64,000 nucleotides of DNA, taken from NCBI RefSeq assembly GCF_001931675.1, contig NZ_CP014839.1, positions 682,001 to 746,000 of the forward strand, in the 5' to 3' direction. A model generated the notes under the pieces. That model was not told where the DNA came from. It saw only the letters and a list, made by a program, of their open reading frames with translations, and made no database searches. Source of the stretch: Pandoraea thiooxydans. GTDB taxonomy: Bacteria > Pseudomonadota > Gammaproteobacteria > Burkholderiales > Burkholderiaceae. This document shows, piece by piece, positions 48,912 to 57,744 of the stretch. Each line of letters begins with the position of its first letter. Position 1 is the first letter of the stretch. The translations under genes were made by a program, and so were the position numbers.

Positions 48912-50714
48912 ATGGAACAACACACTGTTCTGACCAACGTCCTGATCTATTTTGGCGCGGCCGTCGCGGCGGTGGCGGTGGCGCGCGCGGTGGGCCTGGG
49001 CTCGGTGCTCGGCTATCTGATCGCCGGCGTCGCGATCGGACCGTGGGCATTGGGTTTGGTGCGCAACGTGCAGACCATCCTGCATTTTTCCGAGTTCGGC
49101 GTGGTGATGATGATGTTCCTGATCGGGCTCGAGCTCGAGCCGCGCCGCTTGTGGTCGTTGCGGCGCGGCATTTTCGGCTATGGCGGACTGCAGATGGCGG
49201 CCTGCGCGCTGGCGATCTACCTGCTCGGCATGATGCTGGGCGCCTCCTGGCGGGTTGCGCTGGTCGCCGCGCTGGGCCTGTCGCTGTCGTCCACCGCGAT
49301 CGCACTGGCGATCCTGGGCGAGCGCAATCTGCGCAATTCGCCGGCCGGCACGGTCAGCTTTGGCATCCTGCTGTTTCAGGACATCGCGGCCATTCCATTG
49401 ATTGCGCTACTGCCGCTGCTGGGCGGCATCGGCACGCCGGGCGGCGGGCACTGGCCGGCGATCGCCAGGGCGGTGGCGGTGATCGCGGCGGTGGTGCTGG
49501 GCGGGCGCTTTCTGCTGCGTCCGGCCCTGCGCAAGATCGCCGCGCTGGACGCCCGCGAAATCTTCACGGCCTTCGCGCTGTTTCTGGTCGCGGGGCTGGC
49601 TTATTTGATGCAGAGCGTGGGCGTGTCGATGGCGCTGGGCACCTTCCTCGGCGGCGTGCTATTGGCCGATTCCGAATACAAGCACGCGCTCGAAGCCGAT
49701 ATCGAGCCGTTCAAGGGCCTGCTGCTCGGGCTGTTTTTCATGGCCGTGGGCATGTCGATCGATTTCGGCATTTTCGTTGCGCATCCATGGCAGGTGATCG
49801 GGCTGGTGCTGCTGCTGTGCGCGGTCAAGACGGTGGTGTTGACGCTCGTCAGCCGCGCGATGGCGGTCGCCCGGCCGCAGCGCCTGCTGTTTGCCTTCGT
49901 GCTGTCGCAGGGCGGCGAGTTCGCTTTCGTGGTGTTTGCCGCCGCGGCTGCCGGACGCATTATCCCGGCCGCGACCGCCTCGCTGCTGACGCTGGTGGTG
50001 GCGTTGTCGATGGTCATGACGCCGTTGCTGATGGTGCTGCACGACCGCCTGATCGCGCCGCGTGCGAACCGGCGCGATGCGCGCCCCGACGATACCATCG
50101 CCTCGCAGCATAACCCGGTGCTGATCGCCGGCTTTGGCCGCTTCGGGCAGATTGTCGGCCGCCTGCTCTACAGCCAGGGGATCGGCGTGACAGTGCTCGA
50201 TCACGACCCGGACCAGATCGATATGCTGCGCGAGTTCGGGCTCAAGGTGTTTTATGGCGATGCCGGGCGCATGGACCTGTTGGACTCGGCCGGGGCGGCC
50301 GAGGCGAAGATCCTGGTGGTAGCCATCGATGGCGTCGACGAGAGCCTGGCGTTGATCGATCGTGTGCGCGAGCGCTTTCCACACCTGCGGATCTATTGCC
50401 GCGCGCGCAACGTGTCGCATATCTACCAATTGATGGATCGGCAGGTTCACGTGATCGAGCGGGAGACCTTTGAATCGTCGCTGCGCCTGGGCCGCGCAGT
50501 GCTAGAGGGGCTGGGACACGACCCGTTCGAGGCGCGCTCGATCGCACTGAAATTCCGGCGCCACAACATCGACTCGATCGGACGGGTTTATCCCTTTTAT
50601 AAAAATCGCAAGGCGCTGGTGTCGAGCGCCCGGGAGGGGCGGGAGGAACTGGAGGAAATGTTCCGGCGCGACCGCGAACGACGCCAGGCCGCTCACGGCG
50701 AGGCCTGGTTTTAG
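48912..50714 (+). CDS. kefC: Glutathione-gated potassium efflux protein KefC/KefB
   Basis: A 600-residue CPA2 antiporter. About 12 helices fill residues 1-380, with motifs GYLIAGVAIGPW, MMMFLIGLELEPRRLW and LGLSLSSTAIALAILGERN. The C-terminal RCK/TrkA-N NAD- and glutathione-binding domain begins near residue 395 (PVLIAGFGRFGQIVGRLL) and contains LDHDPDQIDMLREFG. It releases K+ and acidifies the cytoplasm when electrophile-glutathione adducts bind. It directly follows the kefF-like gene. Confidence 0.94.
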   Translation: MEQHTVLTNVLIYFGAAVAAVAVARAVGLGSVLGYLIAGVAIGPWALGLVRNVQTILHFSEFGVVMMMFLIGLELEPRRLWSLRRGIFGYGGLQMAACALAIYLLGMMLGASWRVALVAALGLSLSSTAIALAILGERNLRNSPAGTVSFGILLFQDIAAIPLIALLPLLGGIGTPGGGHWPAIARAVAVIAAVVLGGRFLLRPALRKIAALDAREIFTAFALFLVAGLAYLMQSVGVSMALGTFLGGVLLADSEYKHALEADIEPFKGLLLGLFFMAVGMSIDFGIFVAHPWQVIGLVLLLCAVKTVVLTLVSRAMAVARPQRLLFAFVLSQGGEFAFVVFAAAAAGRIIPAATASLLTLVVALSMVMTPLLMVLHDRLIAPRANRRDARPDDTIASQHNPVLIAGFGRFGQIVGRLLYSQGIGVTVLDHDPDQIDMLREFGLKVFYGDAGRMDLLDSAGAAEAKILVVAIDGVDESLALIDRVRERFPHLRIYCRARNVSHIYQLMDRQVHVIERETFESSLRLGRAVLEGLGHDPFEARSIALKFRRHNIDSIGRVYPFYKNRKALVSSAREGREELEEMFRRDRERRQAAHGEAWF

Positions 50715-50736
50715 TCCGGCCACGCCACGCGCGTGC

Positions 50737-52104
50737 TCACCCGGCCGGGCGCGGCAAGCGCATGCGCAGGGCGCTCGTGCTGGCGGCGAGCAGCGCGAAG
50801 CCGGCGGCCACGACCAGCGTGACGGTGGTGCCGCGCACCGGGGCCAAATTGAACACCAGCGCCACCAGTGCGGCGCCGGTGGTCTGTCCGACCAGCCGCG
50901 CGGTGCCCAGCATGCCGCTCGCGCCGCCGCTGCGGTGCCTGGGGGCCGAGGTAATGATCGCGTAGTTGTTCGGCGACTGAAACAGCCCGAAGCCGACGCC
51001 GCACAGCGCCATGCGCCAGACGATGTCGAGCGACGACGGATGCACCGACAGCATCGCCAGCAGACTCAGGCCGCTGCAGAAAACCAGCAGCCCGATGGCA
51101 CCCAGCAAGCCGGGGTGGTAGCGCTCCACCAGCCGTCCAGCGACCGGCGCGACCACCACGATGGCCAACGGCCACGGCGTCATCAGCAAACCGGTGGCGA
51201 CGTAACTGCGCCCGAGCGTGTCCTGCAGGAAGAACGGCAATGATACGAAGGCCAGCATCTGTGCGGCGAACGAACAGACCGACGTACTCATCGAGAGGGC
51301 GAACATCGGGATGCGCAGTAAATCGATCGGCAACAACGGCGACGGCAGGATCAATTGACGACGCACCAGCAGCACGCCGATGGCCAGCGACGAAAATAGC
51401 TCCAGTGCGACCATGCTGAGTCGCTGGCCATGACCGAAGCTGTCGATGGCGGAAATCAGCAGTCCGAATGTCAGGGCGTTGTAGAGCGCGCTTTGCCAGT
51501 CGAATGCGTGAGGCGAGCGCTGGCTCTCGGGCAGGGCACGCATGGCGACCACGAAGGCGGCTATGCCGATCGGCACGTTCACGGCGAACAGCCATTGCCA
51601 GTGCGCGATGGCCAGAATGCCGGCGGCGACCGTCGGGCCGGCCGCGGCGGCGCCGGCCACTACCAGCGCGTTGATGCCGATGCCCCGCCCGAGCAGGCGT
51701 TGCGGATAAATCACACGTACCAGCGCGGTGTTGACGCTCATGATGCCGGCCGCGCCAAAACCCTGCAGCACCCGCGCCAGGGTCAATGTCAGCAGCGAAT
51801 CGGATAGCGCGCAAGCCAGCGAGGCGACCGTGAAAATTGCCAGGCCGATGCGATAAATGCGCCGGTAACCGACGATGTCACCCAGCGAAGCCAGCGGCAG
51901 CAGCGAAATCGTGATCGCCAACTGATAGGCGTTGACGATCCATATCGAGGCGGCCGGCCGCGCATGCAGATCGCTGGCGATGGTCGGCAGCGCGACATTG
52001 GCGATCGCGCCGTCGAGCACAGCCAGCGTGAGGCCCAGGATGATCGTCAGGATTGCCCAGTAGCGTTGCGGCAGCGGCAGACCGTCGGTCGGTTTATCGG
52101 ACAT
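50737..52104 (-). CDS. MFS transporter, DHA2 (14-helix) drug-efflux family
   Basis: A 455-residue major-facilitator protein. The first helix is followed by LAVLDGAIANVALPTIASDLHA, a hallmark of DHA2/EmrB-QacA exporters, and the motif A loop LGDIVGYRRIYRIGLAIFTVAS is intact. Hydrophobicity suggests 13-14 helices. It probably exports antibiotics or toxic organics by proton antiport. The start at 52104 (MSDKPTDG) is an ATG; a TTG 60 bases upstream extends the frame but adds polar, non-family sequence. No regulator or membrane-fusion partner is adjacent. Confidence 0.9.
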   Translation of the reverse strand: MSDKPTDGLPLPQRYWAILTIILGLTLAVLDGAIANVALPTIASDLHARPAASIWIVNAYQLAITISLLPLASLGDIVGYRRIYRIGLAIFTVASLACALSDSLLTLTLARVLQGFGAAGIMSVNTALVRVIYPQRLLGRGIGINALVVAGAAAAGPTVAAGILAIAHWQWLFAVNVPIGIAAFVVAMRALPESQRSPHAFDWQSALYNALTFGLLISAIDSFGHGQRLSMVALELFSSLAIGVLLVRRQLILPSPLLPIDLLRIPMFALSMSTSVCSFAAQMLAFVSLPFFLQDTLGRSYVATGLLMTPWPLAIVVVAPVAGRLVERYHPGLLGAIGLLVFCSGLSLLAMLSVHPSSLDIVWRMALCGVGFGLFQSPNNYAIITSAPRHRSGGASGMLGTARLVGQTTGAALVALVFNLAPVRGTTVTLVVAAGFALLAASTSALRMRLPRPAG

Positions 52105-52231
52105 GGTCGGATGCGAGGGGACGGCGCGCGCTTCGCGCAGCGCGCAGGGTTGAGATTTTGCCAAACAATCCGGGTTGGCCCAAGCGCCATGCCGCAGCGT
52201 AAAATACCGCGACGCGATTCGAGGGCCGCTT

Positions 52232-52846
52232 ATGCTGCTTTATGCCATTTTTCTGGTGGCGATCGTCGCCGAGGCGATGACCGGCGCGATGGCCGCCGGC
52301 CGGCGCGACATGGATCTGTTCGGCGTGTGTTTCGTCGCCTGCGTGACCGCGCTGGGCGGCGGCTCGGTGCGCGACGTGCTGCTCGGGCATTACCCGCTGA
52401 GCTGGGTAGGACACCCGGAATACATCTGGTTCACGGCGGGTGCGGCATTGGCCGCGGCGCTGCTCGCCGGGGTGCTGCGCTATTTGCGCGTGGTGTTCCT
52501 GCTGATCGATGCGCTGGGGTTGGTGGCGTTCACGCTGATCGGCTGCAATGTCGCGCTGGAGGCAGGGCATGCCGCCACCGTGGTGATCATCAGCGGCCTG
52601 ATCACCGGGTGCTTCGGCGGTATCATGCGCGACCTTTTCTGCGGCGACGTGCCGCTCGTATTTCGTCATGAAATGTATGCCAGCATCTCGCTGCTGGTGG
52701 GTTTGGCCTATGTCGTGCTGCGGCACTTCGCGGTACCCGAGGGCGCGGCCGTGGTCGGCTGCCTGATTGGCGGGTTCTGTCTGCGCGCGCTGGCGATTCG
52801 TTATGACTGGCATATTCCGAAGTTCGTCTACCGTGACAAGCCCTGA
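52232..52846 (+). CDS. Trimeric intracellular cation channel (TRIC/UPF0126) family protein
   Basis: A 204-residue inner-membrane protein with seven helices in two repeats, each containing the glycine-rich kink GGGSVRDVLLG (first) and CFGGIMRDLFCGDVPLV (second). Structures of bacterial homologues show a homotrimeric K+-permeable channel; other members have been proposed to transport glycine. The ATG at 52232 fits the usual length. Its 3' end overlaps the convergent MFS gene by 19 bases. Confidence 0.92.
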   Translation: MLLYAIFLVAIVAEAMTGAMAAGRRDMDLFGVCFVACVTALGGGSVRDVLLGHYPLSWVGHPEYIWFTAGAALAAALLAGVLRYLRVVFLLIDALGLVAFTLIGCNVALEAGHAATVVIISGLITGCFGGIMRDLFCGDVPLVFRHEMYASISLLVGLAYVVLRHFAVPEGAAVVGCLIGGFCLRALAIRYDWHIPKFVYRDKP

Positions 52847-54036
52847 GACGGCGGCGTTGCCGTCGCCGCCGGGTCAAAGCGCCATTTCAGGATGGCCGCG
52901 GCCAGCACGATGACGCTGGCCAGCACGATCGACAGGTCCAGCGCAGCCCGCTCGCCGAAATGCGCGATCACGAATGCATAGGCCAGCGGCGAGACCGCCG
53001 AGAGCAGGAAGCTGGGCACCAGCAACTGCCCGACGAAGCTGCCATAGGTGCGATGGTCGAACAGCACCAGCGGCAAAGTGCCGCGCGTGATCGTCACCAG
53101 TCCATTGCTGGCCCCGTACAGAAATGCGAACACGATGGCTGCGGCGAGGAAGTGACCGCTGAACACACCGGCGAGAAAACACAGCGGCAGGCCCGCGGTG
53201 GCGAGCAAATTGAGCTGCAGCGGGTGCAGGCGCTTGCCGAATGCCACTTCGCACAGGCGTGACGACGATTGGCCGATGCCGCGCAGCGTCGAGATCCAGA
53301 CCGCGAGGCCGGCACCCAGGCCGAGACCCGACAGGATGTCGATCATGTGCGCCGACATGCCCGAGTTGAGGAAATTCGCCAGCGTGACGATGACCACATA
53401 CAGCCCGCCGGCGAGCAGCCGCTGCGACCCGGTCGCCGCCAGTGCCGGCGGCGCGGCGTGCCTGGCGCCCGGCGATGCGCGGTATCTGCCGGCCGGAATG
53501 GCCAAATGCAGCGGCAGCGTCAGCAGCGCGAAGCCGGCGTAGGCCAGCAGCGCCCCGCGCCAACCGAAGGCGAGCGCGAGCCGGTGGCCGAGCGGCCAGA
53601 ATACCGTCGAGGACAAGCCCCCGAGCAGCGTGATCTGGGCCATTGGCTGGCGTGCTTCAGGGCCGCCAAGACGCGCCAGCGCGGCGAACGCGGCGTCATA
53701 AAGCGTCAGCCGCATGGCCAGACCCAGGCATAGCCAGGCCGCGTAATAAATCAGCACGTTATGCGACAGCGCGAGGCCGGCGCAGCCGATTGCGCTGCAC
53801 AGCGAACCGGCGGCCATCACCGGGCGCCCGCCGAAGCGGTCGATCAGGCGTCCGGTCACGGGCGAGACCAGGCCCATCACCAGCAGCGCGGCCGAGAACC
53901 CGCCGTAGACGAGCGTCGGCGGCCAACCCAGGTCGGCAACGATCGATGCCCCGAAGCCGCCGATCAGATAGTAGGTGATGCCCCAGCAGATCAACTGCGA
54001 CAGGCCCAGCAGCACCACGGTGCGGCGCGCGATCAT
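52828..54036 (-). CDS. MFS transporter, oxalate/formate-antiporter-like group
   Basis: A 402-residue, 12-helix major-facilitator protein. Helix 1 starts TVVLLGLSQLICWGITYYLIGGFG, and the loop 2-3 motif GRLIDRFGGRPVMAAGS is clear. It resembles YhjX/OFA-like and monocarboxylate-type carriers; the substrate is uncertain. The start at 54036 (MIARRTVV) overlaps the stop codon of the upstream acetyltransferase gene by four bases (ATGA), so the pair forms a translationally coupled unit. Confidence 0.87.
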   Translation of the reverse strand: MIARRTVVLLGLSQLICWGITYYLIGGFGASIVADLGWPPTLVYGGFSAALLVMGLVSPVTGRLIDRFGGRPVMAAGSLCSAIGCAGLALSHNVLIYYAAWLCLGLAMRLTLYDAAFAALARLGGPEARQPMAQITLLGGLSSTVFWPLGHRLALAFGWRGALLAYAGFALLTLPLHLAIPAGRYRASPGARHAAPPALAATGSQRLLAGGLYVVIVTLANFLNSGMSAHMIDILSGLGLGAGLAVWISTLRGIGQSSSRLCEVAFGKRLHPLQLNLLATAGLPLCFLAGVFSGHFLAAAIVFAFLYGASNGLVTITRGTLPLVLFDHRTYGSFVGQLLVPSFLLSAVSPLAYAFVIAHFGERAALDLSIVLASVIVLAAAILKWRFDPAATATPPSQGLSR

Positions 54037-54602
54037 CGGGCGCCTTGCCCGGCGGTGAAGCCCGTGGGCGGCGAATCCATGCCGTCGCCCAGGGCGCGTT
54101 GCATCAGCACCGTGTTGACCCACTGGCCATGCTTGAAGCCAACGCCTTCGAAGGTGCCGACCAGCCGAAAGCCCAGCGCCCGGTGCAGGCCGACCGACCC
54201 GGCGTTGCCGCTATTGCCGATGACGGCGATCATCTGGCGCCAGGGACCGCTCTCGCAGCGTGCAATCAACGCGCTCAGCAAGGCCCGGCCGATGCCTCGG
54301 CCGGCCAGTTCCGGGGCGATGTAGATCGAATCCTCGATGGTATGGCGATAGGCCGGGCGGGTTCGGTAGGGCGTCGCGTAGCAATAGCCGACCACGGTGC
54401 CGTCCTGCTCCGCGCTCAGATAGGGCAGGCCGTGACCCAGCACGGCAGCGCGTCGCGCGCGCAACTCGGCCAGATCAGGCGGCACTTCCTCGAAGCTGGC
54501 CAGGCTATGCCGCACGTGATGGGCGTAGATCTGCTGGATCGCAGGCAGGTCGGCTTCGGTAGCGTTCCGAACGATCAGGCCGGGCGGAGTGAGGCTGGGC
54601 AT
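54033..54602 (-). CDS. GNAT N-acetyltransferase, phosphinothricin/methionine-sulfoximine type
   Basis: A 189-residue acetyl-CoA-dependent N-acetyltransferase. It begins LIVRNATEADLPAIQQIYAHHV, with the conserved SFEEVPPDLAEL segment and the acetyl-CoA loop APELAGRGIGRALLSALI (about residues 104-121), followed by GNSGNAGSVGLHRALGFRLVGTFEGVGFKHGQW. These are signatures of the Pat/YncA group, which acetylates phosphinothricin-like amino acids. Coupled translation with the following MFS gene suggests a detoxify-and-export pair. Confidence 0.9.
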   Translation of the reverse strand: MPSLTPPGLIVRNATEADLPAIQQIYAHHVRHSLASFEEVPPDLAELRARRAAVLGHGLPYLSAEQDGTVVGYCYATPYRTRPAYRHTIEDSIYIAPELAGRGIGRALLSALIARCESGPWRQMIAVIGNSGNAGSVGLHRALGFRLVGTFEGVGFKHGQWVNTVLMQRALGDGMDSPPTGFTAGQGAR

Positions 54603-54793
54603 GCGACATCCTGTGGCGGGTCGCCGGCGGGGCGCCGGACGCGAAAGCCATGATTTTACTTGCGATGTGAAGGAAATGCTTGGCGAGCCGATCGACCCGG
54701 GCTGCGGGTCGCACCGCAAGATTCGGAGTGCGGCACAACCAGCCTCGACGCTAGGATGGGAGATCGAATTCACCATGTGAGGAAAATTGCCCG

Positions 54794-55555
54794 ATGCACG
54801 CTTCCGTATTTGATCGCGTTCAGGTCGCCCAGGCCGCTCCGTCCACGCTCGACTGGGCCGCCCGCGTCGACGCGCAGCCCTGGGCAGACTTGGGCGTCGC
54901 GCTCGACGAGCGCGGCTGGGCGGTCGTACCTGGCCTGCTCGGCGCGGATGAGTGCGCTCGGTTGGCTGTCGGCTACGCCGACGATGAGCGCTTTCGCAGC
55001 CGCGTGGTGATGAGCCGGCACGGTTTCGGGCGCGGTGAATACCGCTACTACGCATACCCGTTGCCGCAGCCGGTTCATGCCCTGCGCACTGCGTTGTACC
55101 CGCATCTTTGCGAGATCGCCAATCGCTGGCAACGGGCGCTCGGTCTCGCGGACCGATTCGAGCGCAATCATGCAGCGTTCCTGCGGCGCTGCCAAGACGC
55201 CGGCCAGCGCCGTCCGACCCCGCTGCTGCTCCAATACGGCCCCGGCGACTATAACTGCCTGCATCAGGATTTGTACGGTGAGCACGTATTTCCGCTGCAA
55301 GTGGCAATTCTGCTGTCGGCACCGGCGCGCGACTTCACCGGCGGCGAATTCGTGCTGACCGAACAGCGCCCGCGCATGCAGTCGCGCCCGCACGTGGTAC
55401 CGCTGAAGCAGGGCGACGCGGTGATCTTCGCCGTGCACCACCGGCCAGTACAGGGCGCGCGCGGCATCTACCGGGTCAATCTGCGCCACGGCGTGAGCGA
55501 GGTCCGCTCGGGGCGGCGACACACGCTGGGCCTCATTTTTCACGATGCCCAGTAG
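54794..55555 (+). CDS. 2-oxoglutarate/Fe(II)-dependent dioxygenase
   Basis: A 253-residue double-stranded beta-helix oxygenase. The iron ligands appear as His-x-Asp in CLHQDLYGEHVF (near residue 157) and a distal His in RPHVVPLKQGD or AVHHRPVQ (near 200-220), with the 2-oxoglutarate-binding Arg in GIYRVNLRHGVSEVRSGRRHTLG. The N-terminal half, with VVPGLLGADECARLA, matches prolyl/lysyl hydroxylase-like members. The substrate is unknown. It stands alone between the acetyltransferase gene and the leuA leader. Confidence 0.87.
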   Translation: MHASVFDRVQVAQAAPSTLDWAARVDAQPWADLGVALDERGWAVVPGLLGADECARLAVGYADDERFRSRVVMSRHGFGRGEYRYYAYPLPQPVHALRTALYPHLCEIANRWQRALGLADRFERNHAAFLRRCQDAGQRRPTPLLLQYGPGDYNCLHQDLYGEHVFPLQVAILLSAPARDFTGGEFVLTEQRPRMQSRPHVVPLKQGDAVIFAVHHRPVQGARGIYRVNLRHGVSEVRSGRRHTLGLIFHDAQ

Positions 55556-55609
55556 GCGGGGCTGACGGTTCCGCGAGGCAACGCCAGACGTCCGTGCCGC
55601 AAAAAATGC

Positions 55610-55638
55610 TGGACGGCACGCTCGAGGGCCGCTATTCT
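55610..55638 (+). promoter_or_regulatory. Candidate promoter of the leuA leader transcript
   Basis: TGGACG (55610-55615) and TATTCT (55633-55638), with a 17-base spacer, each match the sigma-70 consensus reasonably and predict a start near 55645. A 7-bp hairpin TGCGCGA-TTTT-TCGCGCA follows at 55661-55678. Confidence 0.45.
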
Positions 55639-55720
55639 AAAAAACATCCGATTTTTGACCTGCGCGATTTTTCGCGCAAAATCAGCAGTCCGCCACCGGA
55701 TTGCCTCCCGCAAACGCGCC

Positions 55721-55855
55721 ATGACGAATTTTCGTTTTGCCAACTCGAGTCAGGACACAGCCGCCGCGCTGTTGCTGCCTGCTCGCGTGCGCGTGTCGGG
55801 CCGTATCCTCTCGCTATCCCTCCTACTAGACCTACCGATCGGCTGCCGGGCCTAG
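55721..55855 (+). CDS. leuL: Leucine leader peptide upstream of leuA, 44 residues
   Basis: A 44-residue regulatory peptide. It has two leucine clusters: ALLLP near residues 16-20 and ILSLSLLLDLP near 29-39. The second cluster uses the codons CTC, CTA, CTC, CTA, CTA and CTA, and CTA is a very rare leucine codon in this GC-rich genome. Ribosomes should therefore pause there when Leu-tRNA is short. The peptide itself has no expected function after synthesis. It ends with TAG 68 bases before the leuA ATG. The start at 55721 is chosen because it gives the classic leader length, but no strong ribosome binding site is seen. Confidence 0.75.
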   Translation: MTNFRFANSSQDTAAALLLPARVRVSGRILSLSLLLDLPIGCRA

Positions 55856-55918
55856 TGTCGCGTGGCAGTCCGCCAGCCGGTCGCCACACACACATTTCCT
55901 GAGTCTAGTTGTCGGAGG
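55819..55918 (+). promoter_or_regulatory. leuA leader structure pairing Leu codons with the leuA Shine-Dalgarno
   Basis: The codons at 55819-55831 (CCTCCTACTAGAC) are complementary to 55903-55918: ACTAGAC pairs with GTCTAGT (55903-55909), and CCTCC pairs with GGAGG (55914-55918), the leuA ribosome binding site. A second helix, 55836-55845 with 55874-55883, nests inside, and CTGCC (55843-55847) can alternatively pair with GGCAG (55864-55868). No T-run follows, so the structure suits translational rather than terminator-based attenuation. A ribosome stalled at the CTA codons would break the outer helix and free the leuA start. Confidence 0.6.
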
Positions 55919-55923
55919 TTTCC

Positions 55924-57633
55924 ATGTTGCAAGACCCCTCAAGCAAGTATCGCCCTTTCATTCCGTTCGCCCGCGATTTCACCGAGCGCACCTGGCCGAG
56001 CCGCCGCATCGAGGCGCCGCCGATCTGGATGAGCACCGATTTGCGCGACGGTAATCAGTCGCTGATCGAACCGATGAACGCCGAGCGCAAGCTGCGGTTT
56101 TTCGAGCAACTGGTGGCGGTCGGCCTCAAGGAAATCGAGGTTGCGTTTCCGTCGGCCTCGCAAACCGACTTCGATTTCGTACGCAAACTGATCACGGAAA
56201 ACCGGATTCCCGAGGACGTTACGATCGAGGTGCTCACGCAGTCGCGCGAGGAACTGATTCGCCGCACCGTCGACTCGCTGGCCGGTGCACGGCGCGCCAT
56301 CGTCCATCTGTACAACGCGATTTCGCCGGCCTGGCGCGAGGTCGTGTTCGGCATGACGCGCGCCGAGGTGATCGAGATTGCGGTAGCGGGCACGCGACTG
56401 ATCAAGCAGTTGACCGAGGCGCGGCCGGAGACCGAATGGGTGTTTCAGTACTCGCCGGAGACATTCAGCACGGCCGAGCTCGATTTCGCGCTGGAGATCT
56501 GCAATGCCGTCTCGGAAGTGTGGGGCCCCACGCCCGAGCGCAAAATGATCTTCAACCTGCCGAGCACCGTCGAGTGCAGCACGCCCAATGTCTATGCCGA
56601 CCAGATCGAATGGATGCATCGTCACTTGGCGCGCCGCGATGCGGTGATTCTCAGCGTTCACCCGCATAACGATCGCGGCACCGGCGTGGCCGCGGCCGAG
56701 CTGGCCGTGATGGCCGGCGCCGATCGCGTCGAAGGCTGTTTGTTCGGTAACGGCGAGCGCACCGGCAACGTGGATCTGGTGACGCTGGCGCTCAACCTCT
56801 ACACGCAGGGTATCTCGCCCGGACTCGATTTCTCCGATATCGACGAGGTGCGTCGCTGCGTCGAGTATTGCAATCAATTGCCGGTCCATCCACGCCATCC
56901 GTACGGCGGCGACCTGGTCTTCACGGCCTTCTCCGGCTCGCATCAGGATGCCATCAAGAAGGGTTTCGCCGCGCAGCGTCCCGACGCCGTGTGGGCCGTG
57001 CCGTATTTGCCGATCGACCCGGCCGATCTGGGGCGCAGCTACGACGCGGTGATTCGCGTCAACAGCCAGTCGGGCAAGGGCGGCGTGGCCTACCTGCTCG
57101 AACAGGAGCACGGCCTGGCGCTGCCGCGCCGCCTGCAGATCGAATTCAGCCGTACCGTGCAGCGTGTCACCGACGAGACCGGCGAGGAAGTCACGGCTGC
57201 GGACGTCTATCGCCTGTTCTCCGACGAGTATCTGGAACAGCAGTCGCCATGGCACTTGCGGCGGCATCGCACCGGCCACGCGCCCGGCTCCGAGCGCACG
57301 CTGGTCGAGGCGGAACTGTCGTATCAAGGCCAGCCGCGCCAGTGCGACGGACATGCCGACGGCACGCTGGCCGCGTTTGTCGCCGCGCTGCAGTTGCCGA
57401 TTCGCGTGATGGACTACCACGAGCATGCGATCGGCAGCGGCGCGGATTCGGCTGCGGCCTGCTACGTCGAACTGCGCCTGGGTGACTCGGCCACCGGCTT
57501 CGGCGTCGGGGTCGATCGCGACATTGTCACGGCATCGTTCAAAGCCGTGCTCAGCGCGGTCAACCGCCACATTCGGGCCGGTCAGCCCGGCGCGCCGACG
57601 TCGGCCGCCGAAGTGGAAAAAGCGGCGAGCTGA
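55924..57633 (+). CDS. leuA: 2-Isopropylmalate synthase (long LeuA type)
   Basis: A 569-residue enzyme for the first committed step of leucine synthesis: 2-ketoisovalerate and acetyl-CoA give 2-isopropylmalate. The TIM-barrel domain starts with [17 protein letters not shown] (metal-binding Asp), and [37 protein letters not shown] (about residues 243-279) carries the catalytic His pair. The C-terminal regulatory domain responsible for leucine feedback inhibition occupies about 430-560. This is the long, Corynebacterium-type LeuA, not the ~515-residue E. coli type. The ATG at 55924 is preceded by GGAGG. Expression is probably tuned by the upstream leucine leader. Confidence 0.96.
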   Translation: MLQDPSSKYRPFIPFARDFTERTWPSRRIEAPPIWMSTDLRDGNQSLIEPMNAERKLRFFEQLVAVGLKEIEVAFPSASQTDFDFVRKLITENRIPEDVTIEVLTQSREELIRRTVDSLAGARRAIVHLYNAISPAWREVVFGMTRAEVIEIAVAGTRLIKQLTEARPETEWVFQYSPETFSTAELDFALEICNAVSEVWGPTPERKMIFNLPSTVECSTPNVYADQIEWMHRHLARRDAVILSVHPHNDRGTGVAAAELAVMAGADRVEGCLFGNGERTGNVDLVTLALNLYTQGISPGLDFSDIDEVRRCVEYCNQLPVHPRHPYGGDLVFTAFSGSHQDAIKKGFAAQRPDAVWAVPYLPIDPADLGRSYDAVIRVNSQSGKGGVAYLLEQEHGLALPRRLQIEFSRTVQRVTDETGEEVTAADVYRLFSDEYLEQQSPWHLRRHRTGHAPGSERTLVEAELSYQGQPRQCDGHADGTLAAFVAALQLPIRVMDYHEHAIGSGADSAAACYVELRLGDSATGFGVGVDRDIVTASFKAVLSAVNRHIRAGQPGAPTSAAEVEKAAS

Positions 57634-57744
57634 GGCCGGGCAAAGTGCTGTAGCGTTGTCATGCCAGTGTCGTCGGAGTTGACACTGGCCGACTCGAGCG
57701 GAGAAGATCGGCGACCCGGTTCACGATAGGAATGAACAGGCTCC

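Noticed and set aside
48320-50113. 597-codon plus-strand open frame
   Set aside because: It is an alternative frame of kefF and kefC, which have clear family motifs; this frame is Arg/Gly-rich with no motif.
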